Assembly: GCF_050433445.1 (NCBI RefSeq)
Contig: NZ_JBNPXF010000013.1
Location: 1-64,000 of the forward strand
Length of the DNA stretch: 64,000 bases
Direction of reading: 5' to 3'
DNA from: Kroppenstedtia sanguinis
GTDB lineage: Bacteria > Bacillota > Bacilli > Thermoactinomycetales > DSM-45169
The position numbers and the translations under genes were made by a program. Of this stretch, positions 8,038 through 16,093 are shown piece after piece (the stretch's first letter is position 1; each line of letters opens with the position of its first letter). Under the pieces are notes generated by a model that was not told the DNA's origin, did no database searches, and worked only from the letters and a program-made list of their open reading frames with translations.

Positions 8038-8322
8038 ATGGATCAAAAGCCGATTCAGGCAAAGGTTAACCAACTGGCTACGCAGTTGGAAAACCAGATT
8101 CGCAGTAAAATGGGCACCCAGGTTCAACAAAACCTGCGCACAGCCCAAATCAATCCCAGTACCCTGATTGAAAATTTATTGACCAATGTCAACGGATTAT
8201 TGACGAGTGTGGGGAACCTGGTCACGGGGCTATTAGATGATCTGACCCCCACAGCTCCGGAAACACCTCCCTCCTCGTCTCAATCTCAACAAAGTTCTCC
8301 CCTCGGTTTCAAAAAAGATTAA
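8038..8322 (+). CDS. Small protein related in layout to its upstream neighbour
   Basis: A 94-residue protein of unknown function. Residues 1-28 (PIQAKVNQLATQLENQIRSK) parallel the N-terminus of the preceding gene product, where an ELEDHIRKQ-like helix occurs. Residues 43-64 (LIENLLTNVNGLLTSVGNLV) form an amphipathic hydrophobic helix, and the tail is rich in S, P and Q. GGAGG lies 7 nt before the ATG at 8038. The two genes may be diverged duplicates. No known domain recognised. Confidence 0.7.
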   Translation: MDQKPIQAKVNQLATQLENQIRSKMGTQVQQNLRTAQINPSTLIENLLTNVNGLLTSVGNLVTGLLDDLTPTAPETPPSSSQSQQSSPLGFKKD

Positions 8323-8336
8323 AAGGAGTGGCCTAA

Positions 8337-8552
8337 ATGAACTGCTGGTGCATTAAAAAAAGAAAGAGAAGAAGATCAAACCTTCGTGTGAAAAGAGAGA
8401 GGTTTGGAGCTGCCGCCAATACAGTAAACCGCGCGGACACTCGAAACACCGCCGGGTTGGTCAACGTCATCGTCCAGGTTCCCATCCAAATCGGTTCCGA
8501 CAGCAGCAACTTGGTGGGCAGCGACGACAACGCTGTCAGCCAAGGAATCTAA
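8337..8552 (+). CDS. 71-residue protein with basic head and valine-rich tail
   Basis: Not recognised. The first 22 residues are very basic (KKRKRRRS, RVKRER) with two cysteines at positions 3 and 5. The rest is short and neutral to acidic, with alternating hydrophobic residues (VNVIVQVPIQIG, then SNLVGSDDNAVSQ). The V-x-V-P-I pattern loosely recalls aggregating surface proteins such as streptomycete chaplins, but there is no signal peptide and no cysteine pair in the tail, so this is only a resemblance. AAAAGGAG lies upstream, 14 nt separate it from the previous gene, and a terminator follows, so it closes the transcript. Confidence 0.65.
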   Translation: MNCWCIKKRKRRRSNLRVKRERFGAAANTVNRADTRNTAGLVNVIVQVPIQIGSDSSNLVGSDDNAVSQGI

Positions 8553-8568
8553 CTCTTTTCTTTATCCA

Positions 8569-8608
8569 TCCAGTGTACCGACCTCAGGTTCGTACACTGG
8601 ATTTTTTC
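8569..8608 (+). terminator. Terminator of the three-gene small-protein cluster
   Basis: CCAGTGTAC and GTACACTGG arms with a 13-nt loop, followed by ATTTTTTC. Confidence 0.88.
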
Positions 8609-8711
8609 GATGTCGATCAACCTGTTTTCTCCCGTGTATAAATTGAAACCTGATCTGATAACCTAAAGGTAAAGAGGGTGTCCCACCTTTTGATTTTGAG
8701 GAGCGATAGGG

Positions 8712-9071
8712 TTGAAGAAACAAAAGTATTATGTGGCGCTGAACTCAGGAGAAATTATGGGAGAAATCCTACAACAACCCACAGATTCCAGCTATACCTT
8801 TGAAATTGAAGCGACGGAAAGTGAAGTCCGTCAACTGAATTCCCTCCTCGGCAACCTGACCACCGGAGATATGGGAACCTTTTGGAATGCTCATATCCCC
8901 TTTCTCTACTATAACGAATCAGGGAAGAACGAAGGATACGATCAAAGCTACCAACAAATTTATGAGACCTTGTATCAACTGGGAACTCCAAATACCAAAA
9001 AACAGATCGAGCAGCTCGGTCTGCTCCAGATGGGACAGGACAGTTGGGATCCCGAAGGCCCCGTTTATTGA
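8712..9071 (+). CDS. Conserved-looking hypothetical protein, 119 residues
   Basis: A soluble, acidic 119-residue protein (KKQKYYVALNSGEIMGEI start, then FEIEATESEVRQLNSLLG). I do not recognise the family. It has no signal peptide or membrane segment. The start is TTG 8712, with GAGGAG about 8 nt upstream; no ATG fits better. A stem-loop after the stop is shared with the convergent paa operon. Function not assigned. Confidence 0.7.
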   Translation: MKKQKYYVALNSGEIMGEILQQPTDSSYTFEIEATESEVRQLNSLLGNLTTGDMGTFWNAHIPFLYYNESGKNEGYDQSYQQIYETLYQLGTPNTKKQIEQLGLLQMGQDSWDPEGPVY

Positions 9072-9099
9072 AAAAGCCGGGACTGATGTCCCAGCTTTC
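9071..9099 (-). terminator. Terminator at the end of the paa operon
   Basis: AAAGCcGGGAC and GTCCCaGCTTT arms around a TGAT loop, followed by a T run on the minus strand. It probably also serves the plus-strand gene ending at 9071. Confidence 0.7.
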
Positions 9100-9102
9100 T
9101 CC

Positions 9103-9495
9103 TTACTCCATCTGTCGGATCCGCTCCAAAATCCCCTGTTTAGGCAGGATCGCCTGAACAAAAGTGCCTGCTCCAACCAGGGATTTGTCATGCTCCCCTC
9201 GGACGGAACAAACCACTTTGGATGGTTTCACTTCGATGGCTTCTGCTGTGAAGGTGACCTCCTTGCCCACAGGAGCGGGCGCCCGATGTTGGATGGAAAT
9301 CTCACTGCCCACCCCTTCCTCCCCCGGCTCCAGAAAGGGGAGGATCACCTGGCGTCCCACCCATTCCATATAGTAGATCATGGAAACCGTAGACAGGGTG
9401 GGATGCACCTGATTCCCTCCGAAGGAAGCGGTCATCTCGTCGGTTACCGTCACTTGCATCTGTTTCCGGTGCCCTGGTTTCAATCCTGGTTTCAT
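9103..9495 (-). CDS. Hotdog-fold acyl-CoA thioesterase (FlK-like), last gene of the paa operon
   Basis: A 130-residue hotdog protein. The N-terminal VTDEMTASFGGNQVHPTLSTVSMIYYMEW resembles fluoroacetyl-CoA thioesterase-type proteins, and GVGSEISIQHRAPAPVGKEV is the central strand-helix part. It probably hydrolyses a stalled CoA intermediate of phenylacetate breakdown, releasing CoA; this is inferred from position. It starts 3 nt after the aldehyde dehydrogenase gene. It is not PaaI by sequence pattern. Specificity unknown. Confidence 0.72.
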   Translation of the reverse strand: MKPGLKPGHRKQMQVTVTDEMTASFGGNQVHPTLSTVSMIYYMEWVGRQVILPFLEPGEEGVGSEISIQHRAPAPVGKEVTFTAEAIEVKPSKVVCSVRGEHDKSLVGAGTFVQAILPKQGILERIRQME

Positions 9496-9498
9496 CCC

Positions 9499-11004
9499 TC
9501 ACACCCCAAAAGGATTCAGTGGTTTGGAGCCGATATAAGCGTTGACGCTTTTGGTCTCAGTATATAGCTCAAGGGTTTCCAATGCCAACTCCCGACCGAA
9601 ACCAGATTGTTTGTAGCCGCCGAAAGGAAGGCCTGGCATAGCGGAAAAGGGATTATTGATCATGACCGTTCCCGCCTGCAATTGAGCGGCCACCCGATGC
9701 GCCCGGCCAAAGTCCTGGGTCCAGAGAGTGGCAGCCAAACCGTAGATATTTTCATTGGCTTGGCGGATCGCCTCTTTTTCATCACTAAACTTCATGATGA
9801 CCACCACCGGACCGAATATCTCCTCTTGGGCCACCCGCATCTCATTCGTCACATCCACTAGCACCGTCGGCAGATACCAGTGCCCCTTCTTAAACGCCTC
9901 CCCCTCGGGCCGTCCGCCACCATAGAGAACTCGGGCGCCCTCTTCCCGCGCCAGTCGGACATAGGAGTCGATCGTCTCCCACTGTGCGGCGGAGATGACC
10001 GCCCCCACATGGGTCTCTTTGCTGAAAGTATCACCCAGTTTCAGCTTTTTCGTCTTTTCCACGAATTTCTCCACAAAATCATCGTAGATAGATTCATGAA
10101 CAAACAAGCGAGAGCGTGCCTCACAGGACATCCCGGTATTGTAGTAGATTCCGTAGACGGAGCCGGCCACGGCGGCATCGAGATCCGCATCGGCAAAAAC
10201 CAGATTGGGAGATTTCCCACCCAGTTCCAGGGTGACCCGCTTTAGGGTAGCTGACGCCCCTTTCATAATATCTTTCCCAGTGCCGGTCTCCCCGGTGAAA
10301 GCCACTTTGTCCACTTCCGGATGTTCCACCAGATAGGCACCGATCTCCGATCCGCTCCCAGTCACCACGTTGAGCACACCGGCAGGCACTCCTGCCTCCT
10401 GACAAATCTCAGCCAATGCATAGGCTGTCACCGGTGTCAGAGTGGCCGGTTTCAAAACAATGGTGCATCCGGCGGCCAGGGCCGGAGCAATCTTCCAGGT
10501 AGCCATCATCAGTGGATAGTTCCAGGGAACGATCTGTGCACAAACCCCGACAGGCTCCTTCCGCGTGTAGTTCAAAAAGCCGTTGGGCACGGGTTTGGAA
10601 TCCCCGGACAGGGTATGAACGGAGCCGGCGTACATCTCAAAATCTTCGATGGCTTGGTGTACCTGTCCCTGGGCGGCAGAGAGAGATTTGCCACTGTTCA
10701 ACACTTCCAGTTGCACCAGATCCTCAAACCGTTCCCGCATGAGCGCCGCCACCCGGTTTAAGATCTGCCCCCGTCGGGAAGCGGGCCACTTGGCCCATTT
10801 GCTTTTTTCCAGGGCGTATCTGGCGGCAGCCACCGCCCGGTCGATATCTTTCCTGGTTCCCTTGGCCACCCGTGCGATCACTTCCCCCGTCGCTGGATTG
10901 TAAGTGTCAAACCACTCTTTAGAAGCGGATTCCACCTGCTCACCGTCGATCAGCAGGCGGTATTCCTCTTTCAGCAATCTGAACTTTGTCTCTTCCTTCA
11001 GCAT
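9499..11004 (-). CDS. NAD(P)-dependent aldehyde dehydrogenase of the paa operon
   Basis: A 501-residue ALDH. The NAD-binding stretch VPWNYPLMMATWKIAPAL is near residue 160, the catalytic glutamate lies in LELGGKSPN near residue 260, and the nucleophilic cysteine lies in GMSCEARSRLFV near residue 295. The start is ATG 11004 (GAGGAGG just upstream), not the long upstream extension of the frame, which runs into the thiolase gene. Two roles are possible. It could oxidise the ring-opened semialdehyde, the job of the PaaZ ALDH domain, since no PaaZ fusion is present. Or it could oxidise phenylacetaldehyde to phenylacetate. Confidence 0.85.
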   Translation of the reverse strand: MLKEETKFRLLKEEYRLLIDGEQVESASKEWFDTYNPATGEVIARVAKGTRKDIDRAVAAARYALEKSKWAKWPASRRGQILNRVAALMRERFEDLVQLEVLNSGKSLSAAQGQVHQAIEDFEMYAGSVHTLSGDSKPVPNGFLNYTRKEPVGVCAQIVPWNYPLMMATWKIAPALAAGCTIVLKPATLTPVTAYALAEICQEAGVPAGVLNVVTGSGSEIGAYLVEHPEVDKVAFTGETGTGKDIMKGASATLKRVTLELGGKSPNLVFADADLDAAVAGSVYGIYYNTGMSCEARSRLFVHESIYDDFVEKFVEKTKKLKLGDTFSKETHVGAVISAAQWETIDSYVRLAREEGARVLYGGGRPEGEAFKKGHWYLPTVLVDVTNEMRVAQEEIFGPVVVIMKFSDEKEAIRQANENIYGLAATLWTQDFGRAHRVAAQLQAGTVMINNPFSAMPGLPFGGYKQSGFGRELALETLELYTETKSVNAYIGSKPLNPFGV

Positions 11005-11093
11005 AATCATCCTCCTCTGTGATCTCTGGGGCGGCTTCTTTTCTCCGCTCTCTCCACTTTCGCCCGCCCCGTTCGTGTCATTCCTTTGATGTT

Positions 11094-12302
11094 CTACGGC
11101 TCGATCCGCTCCACCAGCGTAGCAATCCCCTGCCCGACACCAATGCACATCGTGGCCAGGCCATACCGGCCCCGACATCTTCTCAACTCATGAACCAGTG
11201 TGGTCAAAATCCGGGCGCCACTGGCTCCCAGAGGATGACCGAGAGCGATGGCGCCTCCGTTGACATTCACCTTCTCCGGATCCATCTCCAACTCCTGTAT
11301 ACAGGCAAGGGTCTGAGCAGCAAAGGCTTCATTTAGTTCCACTCGGTCGATCTCCTCCATGGAGAGTCCCCTGCGCCGAAGCAACTTGCGTGTGGCAAAA
11401 ATAGGCCCTAATCCCATCGTGTCAGGATTACATCCCGCAACTGCAAAAGAGTCCACCCGAGCCAAGGGGATCAGCCCCAGTTCCTCTGCCCTTCGACCTT
11501 CCATGATCAACAGGGCCGCCGCCCCGTCATTAATCCCGGAGGAGTTTCCTGGAGTGACGCTTCCTCCTTCCCGGAAAGCGGGTTGCAAGCCGCTCAGTTG
11601 CTTTCGAGTGATATCCGGTCGAAGGTGTTCATCCTTCTCCACCCTCAAGTTCTCCCCTCTGCGACCAGGAACGGGCACCGGGATCACTTCTTCTCGAAAA
11701 CGTCCCTCCTCCCAAGCGGCGGCAGCCTTCCGCTGGCTGTCCAGGGCGAAGGCATCCTGCTCCTCCCGGCGGATTCCCCATTGTTCCGCCACGTTTTCCG
11801 CGGTCTCCCCCATAGCGATCGGCGGATGAATCTGGGCCATCTGAGGATTGACGAAGCGCCAGCCCAAGGTGGTATCCACCAAAGTCTGATTACCCCGGGG
11901 CAGAGCCTCTTCCGGTTTCAACATCACCCAAGGCGCCCGGGACATGCTCTCCACTCCACCGGCGATAAAGATGTCCCCCGCCCCCATCTTCAACGCCGCC
12001 ACAGCCTGGTTGACCGCTTCCAGTCCCGAGCCGCATAGCCGGTTGACGGTGCTGCCTGCCACTTGTTGGGGCAATCCCGCTAGCAGTAGAGCCATCCGGG
12101 CCACGTTTCGGTTGTCTTCCCCCGCTTGGTTGGCACAGCCGAAGATCACATCTTCCACCGCCTCCGGATCCACCCCTGGATTTCGCTCCAACAGAGCCCG
12201 GATTACATGAGCGGCCAGATCGTCAGGCCGGACTCTGCTCAATCCGCCCCGGTAGCGGCCGATCGGGGTGCGCAAAGCGTCAATGATCACAGCTTCCCCC
12301 AT
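11094..12302 (-). CDS. paaJ: 3-oxoadipyl-CoA / acetyl-CoA thiolase
   Basis: A 402-residue thiolase. The nucleophile cysteine is in NRLCGSGLEAVNQA near residue 91, the histidine in ALGHPLGASGARI near residue 360, and the second cysteine in ATMCIGVGQGIA near residue 388. Context makes it the PaaJ-type enzyme that cleaves 3-oxoadipyl-CoA to succinyl-CoA and acetyl-CoA, and possibly 3-oxo-5,6-dehydrosuberyl-CoA. Start is ATG 12302 (AGAGGTG upstream). It follows the upstream dehydrogenase gene by 4 nt. Confidence 0.87.
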   Translation of the reverse strand: MGEAVIIDALRTPIGRYRGGLSRVRPDDLAAHVIRALLERNPGVDPEAVEDVIFGCANQAGEDNRNVARMALLLAGLPQQVAGSTVNRLCGSGLEAVNQAVAALKMGAGDIFIAGGVESMSRAPWVMLKPEEALPRGNQTLVDTTLGWRFVNPQMAQIHPPIAMGETAENVAEQWGIRREEQDAFALDSQRKAAAAWEEGRFREEVIPVPVPGRRGENLRVEKDEHLRPDITRKQLSGLQPAFREGGSVTPGNSSGINDGAAALLIMEGRRAEELGLIPLARVDSFAVAGCNPDTMGLGPIFATRKLLRRRGLSMEEIDRVELNEAFAAQTLACIQELEMDPEKVNVNGGAIALGHPLGASGARILTTLVHELRRCRGRYGLATMCIGVGQGIATLVERIEP

Positions 12303-12306
12303 GCAG

Positions 12307-13047
12307 TCACCTCTTTCCGACCTCTTTGTATAGATAAAACCCCCGGCCTGTGGCTCGCCCCAGCCGACCCGCATACACCATGCGCCGAAGCAAAGGGGCG
12401 GGCCTGTAACGATCATCTCCCAATTCGGAAAAAAGGCCTGTCAAAATCCACAGGATTTGATCCACCCCCACCTGATCCGCCCACTCCAGGGGGCCCTGGG
12501 GATGGTTGGTTCCTTTTTTCATCGCCAGATCGATATCCTCCACAGTCGCCGCTTTTTCTGCCAGCACATAGGCGGCCTCATTCACCATCAAGGCTAGTGT
12601 GCGCGGGAACACCAGACCCGGTTCATCCTCCAGGATTTCCACTCGTTTCTTCCAGCGCTCCCACCAGCGTACCCGTCCTTGCCAGCTGGGATCTTCCTCC
12701 GCCTGCAAGGGGCGGCTCACTTCCACAACCTCCATCGTCGCCAACAGCAGGGGGGAGAAACCCGCCACCTGCTCCGGTCGGTTCATCCAGGAGGCGACCC
12801 GGGTGCAACTGACATGAAGAGTAGAGGTGAAAATGGGGGTGTCAAGGGGGACAGCCTCCTCTGCCTGAAGTAACCGCTCCCTCTTTCTCTCGACGGGGCC
12901 AGCGAGCACATCGATAACGGCGGTCACCCCTTCACCGGGCTTCTCCCCTGCCTCCTGCGGGACCACTTGGGCACCCCACTGCCGAAAACAGGCGGCTGCC
13001 TCCTGGGCCAGGGGGCCATCGCCTACCAGCAACACCTTATCCATCAT
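12307..13047 (-). CDS. Second 3-hydroxyacyl-CoA dehydrogenase-like protein
   Basis: A 246-residue protein. Its N-terminus looks like a worn Rossmann strand-loop (VLLVGDGPLAQEAAACF, instead of the usual GxGxxG), and its C-terminal part has the 3HCDH dimerisation-domain pattern (RTLALMVNEAAYVLAEKAAT, then IDLAMKKGTNHPQGPLEWAD). It overlaps the preceding full dehydrogenase gene by 11 nt, so the two are probably translationally coupled. They may form a heteromeric enzyme, with this one catalytically weak or inactive, resembling the second half of longer PaaH proteins. This is an inference from domain layout. Confidence 0.7.
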   Translation of the reverse strand: MMDKVLLVGDGPLAQEAAACFRQWGAQVVPQEAGEKPGEGVTAVIDVLAGPVERKRERLLQAEEAVPLDTPIFTSTLHVSCTRVASWMNRPEQVAGFSPLLLATMEVVEVSRPLQAEEDPSWQGRVRWWERWKKRVEILEDEPGLVFPRTLALMVNEAAYVLAEKAATVEDIDLAMKKGTNHPQGPLEWADQVGVDQILWILTGLFSELGDDRYRPAPLLRRMVYAGRLGRATGRGFYLYKEVGKR

Positions 13048-13894
13048 AAGTATAGTGCCCCCTTCCCACCTTACGCCCGAGGGAGCCACTCTCCATCAGC
13101 ATCCGCTGCTCCGGATGAGGACGGTAACGAGGATCTTGGAAGAAACCTTCGTAAACGGAGACCGAGGCGGCATAATTGATATCGATTCCGATCAGATCTT
13201 GCAACTCAAAAGGCCCCATCTTAAACCCTGCTGAGCGAAGAATCCGGTCCAGTTGTTCTTTCTCTGCCACCCCGTCCCCCACCATCCGGTAAGCTTCCAA
13301 GTGGAAAGGGCGGGCCACCCGATTGACTAGAAACCCGGGGGTATCTTTTACCCGGACCGGATGCTTGCCCAGGGAATGGACAAAGCCTACGGCCTCTTCC
13401 ACCACTTCCGGGGCAGTCCGTATCCCCTTCACCACTTCCACCAAGGGCATCGCCGGAGCTGGATTAAAGAAGTGAAGACCCAGCATCCGCTCCGGTCGCC
13501 GCAGAGCCGAGGCAATGGCGGTGATGGAAAGTGAAGAGGTGTTGGTAGCCAGCACGGCCTCCTCCCCGATCCCCTCTTCCAGCCGGGTAAACAGCTCCCG
13601 CTTCACCTGCAACCGCTCCACCACCGCCTCGATCACCCAGTCGGCGGCGGCTAACTCTTCCAAACGAGTAGTGGGTCGGAACCGAGCCCTAGTTTCATCC
13701 GCCTCTTCCTGGGAGAGCCGCCTCTTTTCCACCTGACGGTTCAGCCGTTTTGAAAGCCCATCCATTCCCTGATCCAGAGTCTGTTCCCCGACATCCCAGA
13801 GGTGAACGACATAACCGGCGGAAGCCAGAACCAGGGCGATTCCTGCCCCCATGGTCCCCACCCCCAGCACAGCGGTTACGGGCTTTTCCTCCAT
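13037..13894 (-). CDS. paaH: 3-hydroxyadipyl-CoA dehydrogenase (PaaH-type)
   Basis: A 285-residue NAD-dependent 3-hydroxyacyl-CoA dehydrogenase. The Rossmann motif VLGVGTMGAGIALVLASAGY is at residues 9-28, the catalytic serine in NTSSLSITAIA near residue 118, the histidine in GLHFFNPAP near residue 139 and the asparagine in PGFLVNRVARPF near residue 188. Oxidises 3-hydroxyadipyl-CoA before the thiolase step. Start is ATG 13894 with GGGAGGGA upstream. Confidence 0.85.
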   Translation of the reverse strand: MEEKPVTAVLGVGTMGAGIALVLASAGYVVHLWDVGEQTLDQGMDGLSKRLNRQVEKRRLSQEEADETRARFRPTTRLEELAAADWVIEAVVERLQVKRELFTRLEEGIGEEAVLATNTSSLSITAIASALRRPERMLGLHFFNPAPAMPLVEVVKGIRTAPEVVEEAVGFVHSLGKHPVRVKDTPGFLVNRVARPFHLEAYRMVGDGVAEKEQLDRILRSAGFKMGPFELQDLIGIDINYAASVSVYEGFFQDPRYRPHPEQRMLMESGSLGRKVGRGHYTYDG

Positions 13895-13896
13895 CT

Positions 13897-14208
13897 TTAT
13901 CCCTCCCGGTCCACTTCACCGATCATCATGGTGACCCGAGAACCGGCAAAGCCCATCAGATCTTTGGCGGTAGCTTTCCCCGCAGGAGAGTTCATAGCGG
14001 CATCCAATGCGTCACGGTCCGCAAAATACATGGCCGCTTCCAGATAATATGGAGCTTCCCCGCCCATGGGAGCTCCCTGAATTCGGGTCACCTCCAGTTT
14101 TTTCAGACCCGGCATCTTTTCCACCAGGGGCGTATGCACCTGTTCGTAATGTTTGTCGAAAGACTCTGGATCCTCGGGATAGCGATACAATGCGATCAAT
14201 TTCACCAT
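13897..14208 (-). CDS. EthD-family protein
   Basis: A 103-residue EthD-like protein: VKLIALYRYPEDPESFDKHYEQVHTPL opening with the family's conserved histidine in VHTPLVEKMPGL, followed by a dimeric alpha/beta-barrel pattern. Such proteins act as small monooxygenases, lactone-handling enzymes or accessory factors in degradation clusters. The reaction here is unknown. ATG 14208 is preferred over the GTG at 14217 for Shine-Dalgarno spacing. Two nt separate it from paaH. Confidence 0.8.
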   Translation of the reverse strand: MVKLIALYRYPEDPESFDKHYEQVHTPLVEKMPGLKKLEVTRIQGAPMGGEAPYYLEAAMYFADRDALDAAMNSPAGKATAKDLMGFAGSRVTMMIGEVDREG

Positions 14209-14266
14209 GGATCTCACCCCTTCTCATCATATATACGAATGGACTTTCCCCCGCTTCATCCCCGAT

Positions 14267-15583
14267 TCAACTGCGCTGATCGATCACCCGCAAAGCCTTG
14301 CCTTCGCTACGTGGGATCGACTGCGGGGCTTTCAATGTCACACCGGTGGTTACACCCAAGGTCTCCTTCAACACCTCCTGCAACCGCTTACATATTTGTT
14401 TGCATTTTTCGTGCTCTGGATCGAACCCCCCTTCCATCGACTGGAGCAAGCTATCGGATCCCTCCACTTCCAGAGTGATCCGATCCATTCCCCCTTCCCG
14501 ACTGACCAACAGTTGGTAGTGGGGAGCCACTTCCTCCACTCCCAACACCACTGCCTCCATCTCCGAGGGGAATAGATTGACCCCGCGGATAATCAACATA
14601 TCATCCAGCCGCCCCTTAATACGGGACATCCGGGTATGAGTGCGTCCACAGCGACAAGGTTCCCGCTGCAGAGAAGCGATATCTCCCGTCCGGTAGCGAA
14701 GCACGGGGAAGGCCTCCTTGGTGAGCGAGGTGAACACCAGCTCCCCGAGCTCTCCATCCGGGAGAGGCTCCCCTGTCTCAGGGTCCACCACCTCCGCCAG
14801 AAAATGATCTTCAGCGATATGGAGCCCCTCCTTGGCTTCCCGGCACTCCATGGCCACTCCGGGACCGATCACCTCTGACAAGCCATAGATATCCAAGGCA
14901 TCGATTCCCCACTGCGCTTCCAAAGTATCCCGCATTTCCTCCGTCCAAGGTTCCGCGCCGCAGATCCCATATTCCAAAGCGGTGTTCTGAGGGTGGTCGC
15001 CCTCTTCCTTTATTTTTTCTCCCAGACTGAGGAGGAAGGAGGGGGTGCCTGCGATTCCCCGAGGGCGAAAATCACGGATCAGTGCCGCCTGTCGGGAACG
15101 ATTGCCGCCGGAGACAGGAACCACCGTCGCCCCGAGTCGTTCCGCTCCATAGTGCAATCCCAATCCCCCAGTAAATAGACCATAGCCATAAGCATTGTGA
15201 AACACATCCCCGGCCCGCCCTCCGGCAATCACGATGGCACGGGCACAAACTTCCGCCCAATGTCGGAGATCGTTAGAGGTATAGCCCACCACCGTCGGTT
15301 TACCCCGAGTTCCGGAGGAAGCATGAATACGGGACAGCTCCTCCTGCTCCACAGCAAACAACCCAAAGGGATAATGATCCCTGAGATCCTTCTTATATGT
15401 GAAAGGGAGGTGGTGAAGTTCTTTTAAACTCTGGATGTTATCCGGCTGCACCCCGGTCTCCTCCAGCTTTCGCCGGTAAAAGGGAACCAGGTGATATACC
15501 CGGTCCACAGTCCACCGGAGGCGATCCAATTGGAGTTTCTCCAGTTCACGCCGGGGCATGGTTTCAAGTTCAGGCTGAAACAA
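14267..15583 (-). CDS. paaK: Phenylacetate-CoA ligase
   Basis: A 438-residue adenylate-forming ligase that activates phenylacetate to phenylacetyl-CoA with ATP. The ATP-binding loop SSGTRGKPTVVGYT is near residue 90, the YGLSEVIGPGVAMEC block near residue 234, YRTGDIASL near residue 301 and GRLDDMLIIRGVNLFPSEME near residue 326. The start is TTG 15583 with GGAGGAGG seven nt upstream. It lies between the epoxidase genes and the beta-oxidation genes. Confidence 0.93.
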   Translation of the reverse strand: MFQPELETMPRRELEKLQLDRLRWTVDRVYHLVPFYRRKLEETGVQPDNIQSLKELHHLPFTYKKDLRDHYPFGLFAVEQEELSRIHASSGTRGKPTVVGYTSNDLRHWAEVCARAIVIAGGRAGDVFHNAYGYGLFTGGLGLHYGAERLGATVVPVSGGNRSRQAALIRDFRPRGIAGTPSFLLSLGEKIKEEGDHPQNTALEYGICGAEPWTEEMRDTLEAQWGIDALDIYGLSEVIGPGVAMECREAKEGLHIAEDHFLAEVVDPETGEPLPDGELGELVFTSLTKEAFPVLRYRTGDIASLQREPCRCGRTHTRMSRIKGRLDDMLIIRGVNLFPSEMEAVVLGVEEVAPHYQLLVSREGGMDRITLEVEGSDSLLQSMEGGFDPEHEKCKQICKRLQEVLKETLGVTTGVTLKAPQSIPRSEGKALRVIDQRS

Positions 15584-15601
15584 GAAGGTTCCTCCTCCCG
15601 G

Positions 15602-16081
15602 TCAAATAGGTTTCATCCCTTCAAAGGGCTGGTGACAATTGCGGCAGTAAAAGATGGACCGGCAGGCCGTGGGACCGAACAGATTGAGCACTTCGCCCCC
15701 CTCGGCACCGCAGAAGGGGCACTCCGGCGCAAGGTCCATGGGATCTTCCCCTCTGGCTCGGGGCGGAGCGATCCCGAAACCCCTCAGTTTTTCCCGACCT
15801 TCCGGTGTGATGCGTTCGCTGGTCCAGGGTGGGTCCATCACAAAGGAGACCTTCACCTGGGCCACTCCCTTCACTGGGGATAACTTTTCCTTCACGTGGT
15901 CGGCAATCCAATCCAAGGCGGGGCAACCAACAAAGGTAGGAGTAAGTTCCACCCATACCTCCCCGGCCTCCGCGGTCACCTGGTTGACCATTCCCAACTC
16001 CACAATGCTGAGGTCGGGTATCTCCGGATCCTTCACCTCCTGCAAAGCTTCCATCAACTCTGGAACCATGGTTTCCTTCAT
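15602..16081 (-). CDS. paaD: Phenylacetyl-CoA epoxidase subunit PaaD
   Basis: A 159-residue PaaD. The N-terminal MIP18/DUF59-like domain (EVKDPEIPDLSIVELGMV) is near residue 17, with the single conserved cysteine in FVGCPALDWIADHVKE. A C-terminal zinc-ribbon has four cysteines (CPFCGAEGG, then CRSIFYC and NCHQPF). It is thought to help mature or supply Fe-S for the epoxidase. The ATG at 16081 is chosen over 16087 because the upstream GGGAGGG abuts the latter. Six-nt gap to paaC. Confidence 0.88.
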   Translation of the reverse strand: MKETMVPELMEALQEVKDPEIPDLSIVELGMVNQVTAEAGEVWVELTPTFVGCPALDWIADHVKEKLSPVKGVAQVKVSFVMDPPWTSERITPEGREKLRGFGIAPPRARGEDPMDLAPECPFCGAEGGEVLNLFGPTACRSIFYCRNCHQPFEGMKPI

Positions 16082-16093
16082 CTCCATCCCTCC

